In this document: in pieces, positions 48,744 through 57,839 of the stretch
Layout: every line of letters begins with the position of its first letter
Numbering within the stretch: position 1 is the first letter of the stretch
The notes under the pieces: generated by a model
What the model was told of the DNA's origin: nothing
The model's database searches: none
What the model saw: the letters and a program-made list of their open reading frames with translations, nothing else
Origin: Deltaproteobacteria bacterium
Lineage (GTDB): Bacteria; JADJOY01
Assembly: GCA_016713535.1 (NCBI GenBank)
Contig: JADJOY010000013.1
Span: 1-64,000 of the forward strand
Reading direction: 5' to 3'
Length of the DNA: 64,000 nucleotides
Position numbers and translations under genes: made by a program

Positions 48744-50374
48744 AGCGTGCCGCGAAGATCGTGCTCGGGATCCTCGCAGTGGTGGTGCTGGTGCCGCTCG
48801 CGGTGTGGAAGTCCGGGCTGCTCACGCCGGGGGTCGAGCCGGTGCCCATCGCGAGCGCGCCGTTCGCGGGCCCGACGCTCACGCGCTCTCCGGTCACGCC
48901 GACGCCGCTGAGTGGCTTCGCCGCGCGCCCGATCCAGCACCCGTTCCAGGCGTTCGAGGGTGGCGGGCTGCATGGCAACGCCTACAACTCGGACGTCCAC
49001 ACCACCGGCGGGCCGAGCGGTCGCGGCGAGCTGGCCGTGATCTCGCGGAGGGTATCGCCGCTGCCGGGCGGGGTGTGCCCGACCATCACCTTCACCCGCG
49101 AAGGCCTGGTGGTGGCGATGTGCGCGTCGTTCGCGGGCTTCGAGATCGACCTCTTCGAGCCCCACACGCTGCGGCTCCTCGCCACCCACCGGCTGGTGAC
49201 GCGGCCGTCGACGTTCGAGGCGCTGGTGAAGCTCGACCTCGACATCATCTTCCTCGACACCAGCGGTGGCAGCTACTTCTACCTCGACGACCAGGACCGC
49301 GTGGTGCTCACCGACGCAGCACAGAGGCTGCAGCGGATCGCCCACCGCAAGCGCGCCGACGGCGGCTACGAGCTCTACGTCGCGGACTCGTGGGATCTCA
49401 CGCCGTACGCCCCCCACGACTGCTTCGACGTCGACAACTTCTTCCCCGCCGGCGAGTGCGACCCCGTCACCTCGGTGATGCCCGACTACACGGGCCGCAT
49501 CTGGTGGGTGACGCGCCGCGGCCGCGTCGGCACCCTCGACCCCGCCACCGGGCGGGTCGGCGTCCACCACTTCGCCGGCGAGGAGATCCAGAACAGCCTG
49601 TCGTCCGACGACACCGGCATGTACGTGATCACCGACCACGCGCTCTACGCGATGGTCGCCGACGAGGCGGGCACCCCCGTGGTGCGCTGGCGCGAGGAGT
49701 ACCCGCGCGCCGACACCTACCGCTACGGCAACATCAACATCGGCTCGGGGTCGACGCCGACCCTCATGGACGACGAGCGCGGGCGCAGGTACGTGGCGAT
49801 CACCGACGCGGGGGCGGATCGCACCGGGCTGGTCGTCTATCGCCGCGAGGAGCAGGTGAGCGGGCCGCGCCAGATCTGCCGGGTGCCGCTCTTCGGCGAG
49901 GCGGGCTCGGCGGTCGAGATCTCGCCGATCGGCTGGGGCCGGTCGCTCGTGGTCAAGAACGACTCCGGCTACCGCAGCGCCTTCCATGGCACCTCGGAGG
50001 CCACGATCGCGGGTGGCATGACGCGCGTCGACATCCGCGAGGACGACTCCGGCTGCGACGTCGTCTGGACCCGCCCCGAGCGCGTGCCCGCCGTGGTCAC
50101 CAAGCTCTCCACCAACGGCCTCCTCTACGCCTACACGTTCGAGGAGCAGCCCGGCGGCGAGAACGCCTGGTCGTTCATCGCGTTCGACTTCGCGAGCGGC
50201 GCGCCGGTGTTCGAACGCTTCGTCGGGCTCGGCAAGTCGTTCGACATCAACTGGGGCTCGCCCGCGATCGCGCGCGACGGCACCGTCTACCTCGGCATCT
50301 TCAAGGGCATCCTCGCGATCGCCGAGCGAGGCGGCGCCGCCGCGGCCACGGTGGCCGTGACCTCGGGCGGCTGA
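48740..50374 (+). CDS. Membrane-anchored beta-propeller-like exported protein
   Basis: 544 residues. One N-terminal membrane or signal segment (AAKIVLGILAVVVLVPLAVW) is followed by a periplasmic domain of repeating beta blades (GRIWWVTRRGRVGTLDPATG, GMYVITDHALYAMVADEAGT, AIARDGTVYLGIFKGILAIA). It resembles PQQ-binding or quinoprotein-like propellers but no clear PQQ ligand set was seen. Four Cys residues suggest disulphides. ATG overlaps the TetR stop (ATGA), so translation is coupled. Function unknown. Confidence 0.78.
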   Translation: MKRAAKIVLGILAVVVLVPLAVWKSGLLTPGVEPVPIASAPFAGPTLTRSPVTPTPLSGFAARPIQHPFQAFEGGGLHGNAYNSDVHTTGGPSGRGELAVISRRVSPLPGGVCPTITFTREGLVVAMCASFAGFEIDLFEPHTLRLLATHRLVTRPSTFEALVKLDLDIIFLDTSGGSYFYLDDQDRVVLTDAAQRLQRIAHRKRADGGYELYVADSWDLTPYAPHDCFDVDNFFPAGECDPVTSVMPDYTGRIWWVTRRGRVGTLDPATGRVGVHHFAGEEIQNSLSSDDTGMYVITDHALYAMVADEAGTPVVRWREEYPRADTYRYGNINIGSGSTPTLMDDERGRRYVAITDAGADRTGLVVYRREEQVSGPRQICRVPLFGEAGSAVEISPIGWGRSLVVKNDSGYRSAFHGTSEATIAGGMTRVDIREDDSGCDVVWTRPERVPAVVTKLSTNGLLYAYTFEEQPGGENAWSFIAFDFASGAPVFERFVGLGKSFDINWGSPAIARDGTVYLGIFKGILAIAERGGAAAATVAVTSGG

Positions 50375-50387
50375 CGCGAGCGCGGCG

Positions 50388-51480
50388 ATGGCGTTCCCCG
50401 CCTACCTGGCCCTCAGCGGCCCGCTCACGCTGACGCGCATCCTGCGCGCCAACGGCGGCTTCGACGCGCGCTACGCGGGGCGCGTGGCGGCGCTCTACGC
50501 GGTGTCGTGGGTGGCGCTGCCGTTCGACGCGCTGGAGTCGGCGATCCACGGCGCGCGGATCGCACGCCAGAAGCTCAGCGAGCGGCCGCTCGTGATCCTC
50601 GGCCACGACCGCAGCGGCACCACCCCACCTGCTCAACCTGCTCGCCCTCGATCCGCAGTTCGCGTACACGCGGCCGTCGCAGATGGTGCTGCCGGGGTCT
50701 TGTGTCCTCTTCGACCGGGCGTTCGACGCGCTGCTCGAGCGGATCGACTATCGCCGCCCGTTCGACGACATGGAGGTGGGGCCGGGGAGCCCGCAGGACG
50801 ACGAGGTGCCGCTGGTCAAGCTCACGCCGCACTGCGAGTACCACAAGTACAGCTTCCCGCGCAGTCACCGCCGCTGGCTCGAGCGCTACGTGTTCGGCTT
50901 CTCGCCGAGCTCGCCCGAGTACGCCGCGTGGAAGCGCGCGTACATCGGCACGCTGCGCAAGAGTGCCTACCTGATGAAGCGCGAGCGCTCGCTGCTCAAG
51001 AGCCCGGCGTGGATGGCGAACCTCGGCCCGCTCCTCGACCTCTTCCCGGACGCGCGCTTCGTCCACATCCGCCGCCACCCGCACAAGGTGATCCCGTCAC
51101 AGATCCACCTCCACCGCACGATGGCGCGCAAGTACGGGCTCGAAGCGATCGACGACGCCGGGCTCGTCGACTTCGCGATCCACCAGTACCGCGGCTACAC
51201 GGAGGCGTTCGCGCGCGACAAGGAGCGCATCCCGAGCGCGAACCTGCTCGAGATCCGCTACGAGGACTTCGTCGGTGACCGGATCGGCGGGCTGCGCGAG
51301 ATCTACGCGCGCCTCGGGCTCGGCGACTTCGTGGCGCTCGAGCCGCGCGTCACCGACTACCTCCGCGGCATCGAACGCTACGAGGGCCACAGGTTCCCCG
51401 ACGACCCCGCCCTGCGCGCCCGCATCGACCGCGACCTCGCCTTCGCCTTCCCGATCCTCGGCTATCCGGCGCCCGCGTAG
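50388..51480 (+). CDS. PAPS-dependent sulfotransferase family protein (one frameshift)
   Basis: The 5'-phosphosulfate loop is ILGHDRSGTT and the 3'-phosphate site is RFVHIRRHPHKVIPS. LKSPAWMANLGPLLDLFPDA precedes the latter, and YEDFVGD and FPDDPALRARIDRDLAFAF complete the Sulfotransfer_3-like pattern. Just after GTT the frame moves by one at a CACC-ACCCC run near 50625 (expected HLLNLLALDPQFAYTRPSQM); removing one C restores it. About 363 residues. It would transfer sulfate from PAPS to an alcohol, possibly a P450-hydroxylated product. 13 bp after the propeller gene. Confidence 0.87.
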
Positions 51481-51659
51481 CGGTAGCCATCCGAACAGCG
51501 ATCCACGCCGTCGCCGACGCAGGCGTCGTCGCGTATCGCCGGGCACGCGGCGCGTGCCCCTCCCGGACGAACCGCCCTCCCGCGCGATCGAGGTCCGCTC
51601 GCTTCGGGCTGGCGGAGCGGATTGCTACCATGGACTTCTTCCCACCACGGAGATCCCCG

Positions 51660-52736
51660 ATGCGCGTCTCGCTTTCCGTCACGAGCTTCGCGCTGGTGAG
51701 CCTCGCGCTCGCCGGCTGTCCGTCCAACGACTACGCGACCGACGGCTGCTCGCCTAATGATGCGCCTCCGGTCGCCGACTTCTGGGCGGGCGCGGGCGTG
51801 CGCGACGTCACCTTCCTAGCGTTCGGTGACTCGCAGATCTACCTGTCGAGCGACGGCACCGAGGACGACGGCGGGCGCAAGAACGACCTCCACGTCCAGG
51901 CGGTGAACGTCGCGGACACGCTGTCGTGGCAGCCGCTCGGCGTGGCCCAGCCGGTGGCGAACATCCGGGGCGTCATCATGGCCGGCGACATCACCCAGAA
52001 CGGCCGCGACGCTCGCGAGGCTCCCGCCGACGAATACGGCCGCTTCATCGAGAACTACGGCCTGTGCGCCAACCGGCGGCTGCGCTTCCCGATCTTCGAG
52101 GGCTACGGCAACCACGACTACCGGGACTGGTACAACCTGCTCTACCCCACGGGCGAGCACCCGGTCGCAGACTCGGTGTCGGTGCGCAACCCCTATCGCG
52201 TGGGCCTCACCGCCACCGCACCCGGCAAGCAGGGCCACTACACCTGGAAGTGGGACGACGTCTACTTCATCAACACCAACCTCACGCCGTCGGACGTGGT
52301 GCCGAACCTCGACCCAGCCACCGAGCCGCCCGGCAACCGCGACCCGCGCATGGCGCTCACCTACCTGAAGCAGCAGCTCGCCGAGATCGGCCACCAGGCG
52401 CCGATCGTGATCTGGCACCACTACGGTCCGTGGGCGACCTTCGAGTGGGACCAGGCGCAGATCGCCGAATACGCGGCGGCGGTCAGCGGCTACAACGTGA
52501 TCGCGATCATCCACGGCCACGACCACGGCACCAGCACCTACGACTGGCAGAACGTGCCGGTGTTCAACGTCGGCTCTCCCTACTACACGAGCTACAACCC
52601 CGACGGACGCGGCCACTACACGGTGTTCCGCATCACCAACGACACGCTCTACGCGTTCGACGTGTCGTGGGACCCGAACGCGCCCACCTCGATCGTCGGT
52701 CCCGACCGGTGGAGCCGGATCGTGCCGCTGAGCTGA
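51660..52736 (+). CDS. Calcineurin-like metallophosphoesterase lipoprotein
   Basis: 358 residues. The signal peptide ends in a lipobox (VSLALAGC, lipid-acceptor Cys about residue 20). Metal motifs are in order: FGDSQIYLS (D-x-Q in place of the usual D-x-H), MAGDITQNG (G-D-x-x), GYGNHDYRD (G-N-H-D), VIWHHYGPW (His) and IIHGHDHG (G-H-x-H type). It is anchored to the outer or inner membrane and would hydrolyse phosphate esters in the periplasm. ATG 51660 was chosen because GGAG precedes it and a lipobox follows. An upstream in-frame Met (51630) is less likely. Confidence 0.9.
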   Translation: MRVSLSVTSFALVSLALAGCPSNDYATDGCSPNDAPPVADFWAGAGVRDVTFLAFGDSQIYLSSDGTEDDGGRKNDLHVQAVNVADTLSWQPLGVAQPVANIRGVIMAGDITQNGRDAREAPADEYGRFIENYGLCANRRLRFPIFEGYGNHDYRDWYNLLYPTGEHPVADSVSVRNPYRVGLTATAPGKQGHYTWKWDDVYFINTNLTPSDVVPNLDPATEPPGNRDPRMALTYLKQQLAEIGHQAPIVIWHHYGPWATFEWDQAQIAEYAAAVSGYNVIAIIHGHDHGTSTYDWQNVPVFNVGSPYYTSYNPDGRGHYTVFRITNDTLYAFDVSWDPNAPTSIVGPDRWSRIVPLS

Positions 52737-53063
52737 GTCGTACCGGGATCGACGAGCCGCGGCGGCGCCGGCGCCGAGGGAAGGCTCGAAGGGGCGCGAC
52801 GCCTCCCCCCCGCACCCTTTTCGGAGGGACCGCCTCCTGGCGGTCCGCTGCGAGACCGTCCCGGCGCGCCGGAGGCGCGCCCTCCAGACCGGGGGTCACG
52901 CCTCGGCGATGTGCCCCCGAAAATCGGTGCCAGGCACCCTCGTCCGTCCGGAAGGCTGGAGCGCGCGCGCTCCGTCGCGCGCCAGGAATCGAACGGCCGG
53001 CAGCGCGGCGAGATCCGCTTCCCACGCCCGCGAGGAGCTCGGCGCGCTACGCCGAGGGCGGAC
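52737..53063. other. Intergenic stretch rich in hairpins
   Basis: No gene recognised. It contains GGTGCCAGGCACC (52926-52938, perfect odd palindrome), GGACCGCCTCCTGGCGGTCC (near 52828-52847) and a CTGGAGCGCGCGCGCTCCG element (52958-52976) similar to ones at 27643 and 32377. It marks the change from chromosome to the accessory island. Confidence 0.55.
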
Positions 53064-53258
53064 TCAGAGACCCAGGCGAGCCTTCACGCGGGCGAGCGGG
53101 ATCGGCTTCGCGTTGCGCGGGTCCCGCAGCCGCCGGTCCACCTCGGTGACGTCTTCGCGGTCCTCGCGCTCGTCGAGGCGCCGCGGATCCTCGACCGGGA
53201 CCCCGGCCACCACGTTCCGCCCCGTGCGACGGGGCTTGCCGGAGGAGTCCCGCGTCAT
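53064..53258 (-). CDS. Small antitoxin-like protein
   Basis: 64 residues. The end NAKPIPLARVKARLGL closely resembles the C-termini of Phd/ParD-type antitoxins (PIP-x-x-E-V-K-A-x-L-G-L). The N-terminal part is basic then strongly acidic (DPRRLDEREDREDVTEVDRR), lacking a clear DNA-binding fold. It may be a remnant or the antitoxin of a module whose toxin is gone. It is the last gene of a leftward run with the next two, separated by about 30 bp. Confidence 0.4.
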   Translation of the reverse strand: MTRDSSGKPRRTGRNVVAGVPVEDPRRLDEREDREDVTEVDRRLRDPRNAKPIPLARVKARLGL

Positions 53259-53287
53259 GGGGGAGTGGGTAAGAGCGGGCCGGACGC

Positions 53288-53494
53288 TCAGGCGTTCGCC
53301 ACGAGCGCGCCGGGATGGAAGCTGAGGTATTCCCGCACCTCGAGCTCCATGCGATCGATCTCAGCCAGGAATCCCGATACGGCCGCATGGTAATTGGTCG
53401 GGCTCGACTCGACCTGCCGAACGTGCGCGACCTGCTCCTGGAACCGCCCGATCCGGTCCAGCGTGACGCTCAGCTCTCGATCGTTCGCGATCAT
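53288..53494 (-). CDS. Small helical partner of the nucleotidyltransferase
   Basis: 68 residues, mostly helix (MIANDRELSVTLDRIGRFQE, then ESSPTNYHAAVSGFLAEIDR). Its ATG overlaps the nucleotidyltransferase stop by 4 nt (ATGA), which indicates translational coupling. The start MIANDREL resembles the small antitoxin-like proteins that begin MI(A/T)NERQ and pair with toxin-like genes. Together the two look like a toxin-antitoxin-type unit, which is an inference. Confidence 0.55.
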   Translation of the reverse strand: MIANDRELSVTLDRIGRFQEQVAHVRQVESSPTNYHAAVSGFLAEIDRMELEVREYLSFHPGALVANA

Positions 53495-53826
53495 CCGGGC
53501 TCCGCTACGATCTCCACCACGCCTCGCTTCTCACCGTCCCGCCGCACCTGCCAACCCTCGTCCATCGCCTGCGCCCCACCGAGGGCGGCTCGGCACCGCG
53601 TCCAGAACACGCTGGCGCCGAAGTGACTATCGGCCGCGCCGTGGTCGAACAGCAACCTACCCTCCCCGGCGACGGCGCTGAGCTCGAAGGAATCATCCAT
53701 CAACAAGAAGATGTCGACGTCGTTTGGTTCGGGCTTTGCCGTCACGAACGACCCCAAAACGATGAAGCGCGACAAGTGGCCCGTCGACTCTGCCAGGCGG
53801 TAGATCCGCTCCAGGCGCTGACTCAC
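53491..53826 (-). CDS. Nucleotidyltransferase-fold protein (MNT/DUF6932-like)
   Basis: About 111 residues from GTG 53826; the true start could be further upstream. The polymerase-beta-fold active site is RFIVLGSFVTAKPEPNDVDI: Gly-Ser, then Asp-x-Asp. The third acidic residue may lie in KRGVVEIVAEPG. LFDHGAADSHFGASVFWTRC is typical of the DUF6932-like group. Such proteins are found in minimal nucleotidyltransferase toxin-antitoxin systems. It is translationally coupled to a small helical partner and oriented back-to-back with the HigBA-like pair 36 bp away. Confidence 0.65.
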   Translation of the reverse strand: MSQRLERIYRLAESTGHLSRFIVLGSFVTAKPEPNDVDIFLLMDDSFELSAVAGEGRLLFDHGAADSHFGASVFWTRCRAALGGAQAMDEGWQVRRDGEKRGVVEIVAEPG

Positions 53827-53862
53827 TAGCTTGCGGAGGAGCGAGCCCGCCTGTCCCTTGCG

Positions 53863-54078
53863 ATGCCTCGATCTGGCTTTATGCCCTCGATCGGGCCCCG
53901 CGTCCACGAGCTGCGCATTCCGGACGCCGAGCAGAGCTGGCGCATCGTCTACCGCATCGATCCCGACGTGATCGTGATCGTCGACATCGCGAGCAAGAAG
54001 ACTCCCGCCACCCCACACGCCATGATCGAGCGTTGCCAAGCCCGCCTGCGCGCCTACGATCTCGCTCGTCAGAGGTGA
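53863..54078 (+). pseudogene. HigB/RelE-family toxin, N-terminally truncated
   Basis: PSIGPRVHELRIPDAEQSWR then IVYRIDPDVIVIVDIASKK matches the C-terminal two-thirds of phage-derived Gp49/HigB-like ribosome-dependent mRNA endonucleases. Homologues have about 35-40 further residues before this. Upstream the frame reads LAEERARLSLAMPRSGFMPS and hits TAG at 53827-53829. The start of the toxin was lost where the divergent nucleotidyltransferase gene now ends its 5' region, so it is probably inactive. The antitoxin gene follows 13 bp later. Confidence 0.7.
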
Positions 54079-54091
54079 GAGGATTCCGACT

Positions 54092-54535
54092 ATGGATGCC
54101 ACGACTCGAAAGCGTCTCGAAGCCGCAGGCTGGCGGACCGGCACGGTTGCCGAGCTCTTGGGACTCACCCCCGCCGAAAGCGCCTTCATCGAGATGAAGC
54201 TCGCCCTGGCCCGCACGGTCCGCACGTTGCGCGAGCGCCGCCACCTCTCTCAGGATCAAGCCGCGGCTGCACTCGGTTCGAGCCAGTCCCGGATCTCCAA
54301 GATCGAAGCCGCGGATCGCTCCGTGTCGCTCGATCTCTTGGTGCGCTTCGCTCTCGATCTCGGCGCTACCCGGCGCGACGTCGCCGAGGCGCTCCTGGGC
54401 TCTTCGGTCTCCGTCAAACGGGTTCCCGCGAAGCGGGAACCCGCGGGACGTCGCCCAGATCGTTCGCGCCCGCCCACGGTCCGTGCGGCCAAGGCTCGAA
54501 CGATCGCCCCGCCGGCTCCGTGCGTGACGCCCTGA
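54092..54535 (+). CDS. XRE-family (HigA-like) antitoxin, 3' end cut by an IS
   Basis: The helix-turn-helix (LSQDQAAAALGSSQSRISKI, about residues 50-69) is of the XRE type common in HigA antitoxins. Residues 1-35 (AELLGLTPAESAFIEMKLAL) are the usual HigA N-terminal helix. The native domain ends near RRDVAEALLG; the following 40 basic Pro/Arg/Ala-rich residues look like an unrelated tail. The stop codon TGA (54533-54535) is the first three bases of the inserted IS3 element, so the original 3' end was displaced. Confidence 0.75.
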   Translation: MDATTRKRLEAAGWRTGTVAELLGLTPAESAFIEMKLALARTVRTLRERRHLSQDQAAAALGSSQSRISKIEAADRSVSLDLLVRFALDLGATRRDVAEALLGSSVSVKRVPAKREPAGRRPDRSRPPTVRAAKARTIAPPAPCVTP

Positions 54536-54563
54536 TCTTGCCCCGATTCCGTGGACACCGTGA

Positions 54564-55660
54564 CTATGCCGCAATCGCGGCGTGATTTCTGTTCAACGTC
54601 ATGGATCGATCAACCTGGACGACCGGGCCAGTGGCACCACTCGAAGGGCGCGCGAGGCCATTTCCGGGGGGATGCCGAGGTGGCGGGCCCCTGTCGCGAC
54701 GCGCTCTGGAGCCATTTGGCGAGGCCGAATTTCCGCCGGTCGCGGTTGTTGCGGTGCTCCCTTGGTCCGAGCAGCTTCGTGCGGGGAGCTGGGCTCGGAC
54801 TTCAAACTCCAACGGACTGACGTAGCCCAAGTGCGAGTGCCTGCGCCGCACGTTGTAGAAGCGCTCGATGTACTCACCAACCGATGCGGTTGCTGCACTC
54901 GGGTTCTCGTATCGCTCATGATCCACGAGCTCGGCGCGCAGCGTGGCGAAGAAGCTTTCCGCCACCGCGTTGTCCCAGCAATCCCCACGACGGCTCATGC
55001 TACCGACGAAGCCGTTCGCGTCCAGAACATCTTGGTAGTCCTCGCTGGCGTACGGGCTGCCCCTGTCGGAATGGTGGATCAGCCCCGCCGCTGGCCGTCG
55101 GGCTCGGAGTGCGCGGCCAAGGGCCTCCAACGCCAAGATGCGGTCGTTCGTATCGCTTACGGCCCAACCCACCACGCGGCGCGAGAACAGGTCCAGGATC
55201 ACCGCCAGGTACGCCCAGCCCGCGTGTGTCGCCAGGTACGTCACGTCTGTCACCCAGGCCAAATTCCGTGCGTTCGGCGAGAACTGCCGATCGAGCACGT
55301 TGGGGGCGATGGGGGGAGTGGTTCGAGTCGGTCGTGCGGCGGAGCGCCGCTCTGACGCGGTACGAGCCGCTGCTCGCGCATCAGTCTCGCAACTCGCTTT
55401 CGCCCCAGGTGCCAGCCCTGAGCCCGCAGATCCTCGTGGACTCGCGGACTGCCGTAGGTGCACCGGCTCTGCCGGTGCGACGCCGTGATCTCCACGGCGA
55501 GCCGGGCATCAGCCTTTGCACGAGCGCTGGGGCCACGATCCTCCAGGCGTAGAAGCCGCTCGGCGACGGCGAGCACCCGGCAGAGCATGCGAACGGGAAG
55601 GTGGCCTTCTCGGCGTTGATGAACCGGAATCTCACCGGCTCTCCTTCGCGAAGAAGGCCG
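54564..55660 (-). pseudogene. IS3 transposase OrfB (DDE integrase), two frame breaks
   Basis: The three parts of OrfB lie in three frames: VRFRFINAEKATFP with SPSGFYAWR, then AKADARLAVEITASHRQSRC with YGSPRVHEDLRAQGWHLGRK, then the rve catalytic core. The core has the Asp in WVTDVTYLATHAGWAYLAVI, HHSDRGSPYASEDYQ and the Glu region CWDNAVAESFFATLRAELV: a complete D,D,E triad. The end GYVSPLEFE is family-typical, followed by an extra tail. Breaks near 55575 and 55320 would abolish transposition unless they are sequencing indels. Confidence 0.8.
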
Positions 55661-55928
55661 CCGCTTTTTTTAATATTTCTCGTTCCATCTCCAGGCGCTT
55701 CACCTGGGCACGGAGCCGCGTCAGCTCTTCGCGCTCCGCGGTGGTCAACGCGCCCGGCGGGCCCTGTCCCGCGTCGATCGCCGCGCGCTTCACCCACTCT
55801 CGCAGCCCGTTCTCGGCCAGATCGAGATCCTTGGCGACCTTGGCGATGTTGCGGTCACCCAGCTTACAGAGCCGTACCGCCTCGGCCTTGAACTCCGGTG
55901 AGAACGACCTTCGGTGTCTCCGTGCCAT
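55632..55928 (-). CDS. IS3 transposase OrfA (HTH)
   Basis: About 98 residues from ATG 55928, preceded by GGAGGTTGGG. HTH_Tnp_1 domain: RRHRRSFSPEFKAEAVRL at the N-terminus and a C-terminal leucine-zipper helix (REELTRLRAQVKRLEMEREI). It binds the IS ends and provides the start of the OrfAB fusion transposase. The A7 run at its 3' end is the expected frameshift site. Confidence 0.9.
   Translation of the reverse strand: MARRHRRSFSPEFKAEAVRLCKLGDRNIAKVAKDLDLAENGLREWVKRAAIDAGQGPPGALTTAEREELTRLRAQVKRLEMEREILKKAAAFFAKESR
55665..55671 (-). promoter_or_regulatory. Programmed -1 frameshift heptamer
   Basis: On the minus strand the orfA frame reads TTA AAA AAA GCG, giving a slippery A AAA AAA heptamer in the correct phase. 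A -1 slip moves ribosomes into the frame of the N-terminal part of orfB, as in other IS3 elements. Confidence 0.75.
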
Positions 55929-56036
55929 CCCAACCTCCGGGCGCATTCTCGCGCCTGTTGGGGTGTCCACGGAAACGGGGGAGGATCACCCGCACATCGG
56001 GCGCCCCACTGACTCAGAGCTGAGTGTCACCTTTTA

Positions 56037-56290
56037 GGGGGAAGTGTCCACAACCTTTCGCACCGAGTTCTGCCCATCCTTCAATGGGCAGAACAGATTC
56101 AAGACCGGGGGCACTCTTTCGGCTGGGTTGTTCGCAACCCTAGGGCACAGGATCAGGCATACGACATCGAGCGTGCCAGTCGTTCCTCCAGCAGTCGTGC
56201 GCATCGGCATCATCGCTGCAGGGTGCGGATCGGTGGTCGATAGGGCCGAGGGAGCCCGAGTGGCACCATCGAAAAACTGAGTGTCACCTA
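56037..56290 (-). pseudogene. Truncated Rhs cassette remnant
   Basis: On the minus strand LNLFCPLKDGQNSVRKVVDT matches the opening of the Rhs core block in the other cassettes, then ends in TSP and a stop. The 240 bp upstream (56044-56268) are about 80 % identical by eye to 58189-58405, including the GTGGCACC boxes. It lies 49 bp from the IS3 element, so the rest of the cassette was probably lost in events around that insertion. Confidence 0.7.
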
Positions 56291-56368
56291 CCCATCGGGG
56301 TCGGAGTTGGTTGATTCGAGACGAGCGCTCTTCGTACTGCGGTGCGCACCTCCTCGCTTCGGTCCTGA

Positions 56369-56950
56369 TTACCGACAATCCGGCCCCTCCATAACGCTCG
56401 GATCCCACTGCGCCTGGACGGACAACGCTGCGATCGCCGCAATTCTTACACGCGGAGATTCGTCATGAAGCGCGGCTTGCACGAAAGTACTTCTGGATGC
56501 GCTAGCGCCATGCGGACTCAGCACACTTAGCGCCCAGATCGCCGCTACTCGCACCTCGATGTCGGGATCACCCGTCGCCGATCCGACTGCCGAAATCACT
56601 GCATCAGTTCGAGTACCCCGCTTAACAAACACCTCGAGCGCAGACCGTCGCGCTTTTGCTTCGCCGTGCCGCAAACACCGCCGGAGGCGCCAATCAACCC
56701 ACCAATCGGGGAAGGCGTATGACAAGGCATTGATCGAGGCGGATTGCACCACTGCCTTCGGATCATCTGCTCGCGCAATCAGAACTTCAACATATGCAAG
56801 GAGCCCGAGCATCAGAATGCCGAAGATCACAGATCCAACTTTTACGGCGCCCAAGAGGACGGCGCGCGGCCGTAAAGGGGCCGACTGAGAACCATCAAGT
56901 CGACCTGACGCATGCATTAACACACCCTTCAGTTCTCTTTGACTTCGCAC
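56369..56950 (-). CDS. Membrane-anchored HEAT-repeat protein, candidate immunity factor
   Basis: 193 residues from 56950, or about 182 from the internal Met at 56917. One transmembrane helix (VGSVIFGILMLGLLAYVEVL) is followed by four HEAT-like helical pairs (AKARRSALEVFVKRGTRTDA, PDIEVRVAAIWALSVLSPHG, DESPRVRIAAIAALSVQAQW). The start overlaps the end of the upstream metallopeptidase-tip frame by 22 nt, so the two are coupled. An anchored helical-repeat protein directly after a toxin-like tip fits an immunity role; the function is inferred from position. Confidence 0.6.
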   Translation of the reverse strand: MRSQRELKGVLMHASGRLDGSQSAPLRPRAVLLGAVKVGSVIFGILMLGLLAYVEVLIARADDPKAVVQSASINALSYAFPDWWVDWRLRRCLRHGEAKARRSALEVFVKRGTRTDAVISAVGSATGDPDIEVRVAAIWALSVLSPHGASASRSTFVQAALHDESPRVRIAAIAALSVQAQWDPSVMEGPDCR

Positions 56951-57439
56951 TTACCATGGAGGCCACCCGTAGCGCCTTGACTGAAGACGGAATTCTCGCA
57001 AGATTCAGCGAATTCCTCACTCTCTCCGAACGCGGACTGCACCGCTTGTTCATGACGTTCCGCATATACGTGATGCGCCACCTCGTGAACGATCAGAGCC
57101 GCGATTGCCGGGCATCCAGACACTATTCCCTTGCGTATGCTTTGGCGCGATAGCGAAACAGCCGGCGTTGGGTCATTGATCGCGAAAGCTGACCCACAAA
57201 CATCGCGCAGTGCGTCGGATGGAAAGTCAGCGTCATCGATGATCGCGATCTCTCCGGAAATAGACTTGATCTCGGCGAACTTGTCGCTGAGCGCCCGTAA
57301 CGCACGGACCTTATCGGGCTCGTCGTCACCGATCTGCGCAATCTTCAGCACAGCTTCGATACCAGACGACACCCCTTGGTCTACGGCTTCGTCGAACTTT
57401 CCCTTCACCGCCTTATCGCGCGCCTTTATCAACTGCGGC

Positions 57440-57839
57440 GTATCCGTCCGGTAGTCCCATGGGGCCGGTGCGAAGGGGCCGCAGCTCGCGTGATCCGCGG
57501 CGGGCAGGTCCGTCGGTTGTAGAGGTCGGGTACGGCTTACTCGGCGGCGACCGATGAAGCTTGGGGGTGAGCGCTGGCCCAGCGATCGGGCAGGAGCTCG
57601 GCCATGCGGTGAGCGGGCCATCCCACGGCGAGCTTCTCGATCACGTCCGTGAGGTACGGCAGGGTGCCACGCCGTGCTGCACGCAAGTCCGCATCAAGCT
57701 GTAGGTATCCGTCCGGTAGTTCCATGTTCCGTCGTGCGGCGGCTCGCGTGAAGCTCTGCCTCCTCGATCGCGGTGAGGATCGAGGCAGAGCTTCACGCGA
57801 GCCGCGGAACGACGGAACATGGAACTACCGGACGGATAC
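57440..57839 (-). mobile_element. IS66-family deletion remnant, 400 bp, with 8-bp target duplication
   Basis: Outer ends are inverted repeats beginning GTATCCGTCCGGTAGT. They are flanked by ACTGCGGC on both sides (57432-57439 and 57840-57847), an exact 8-bp duplication as IS66 elements make. Inside is only the last part of a transposase gene. The right third (57705-57839) is a near-perfect long palindrome because an extra copy of the end lies at 57705 in the opposite sense. Confidence 0.85.
57537..57725 (-). pseudogene. IS66 transposase C-terminal fragment
   Basis: About 62 residues open. LPYLTDVIEKLAVGWPAHRM and AELLPDRWASAHP match the IS66 transposase C-terminal domain (Y-L-x-D-V-L-E-R-L and R-I-x-E-L-L-P-H-R-W). 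All catalytic DDE parts are missing; the N-terminal codons come from the element's own end sequence. Confidence 0.8.

Larger units (their letters stand above)
54533..55988 (-). mobile_element. IS3-family insertion sequence (1,456 bp)
   Basis: Both ends carry 27-bp inverted repeats that begin TGATC and end TTCCGTGGACACC; about 24 of 27 positions match. CCC flanks each side (54530-54532, 55989-55991), a possible 3-bp target duplication. It contains orfA and a frame-damaged orfB in the usual overlapping arrangement. Inserted at the 3' end of the XRE antitoxin gene. Confidence 0.88.

Noticed and set aside
46790-51480. Secondary-metabolite biosynthetic cluster
   Set aside because: P450 and sulfotransferase are present, but no backbone enzyme (PKS, NRPS, terpene cyclase).
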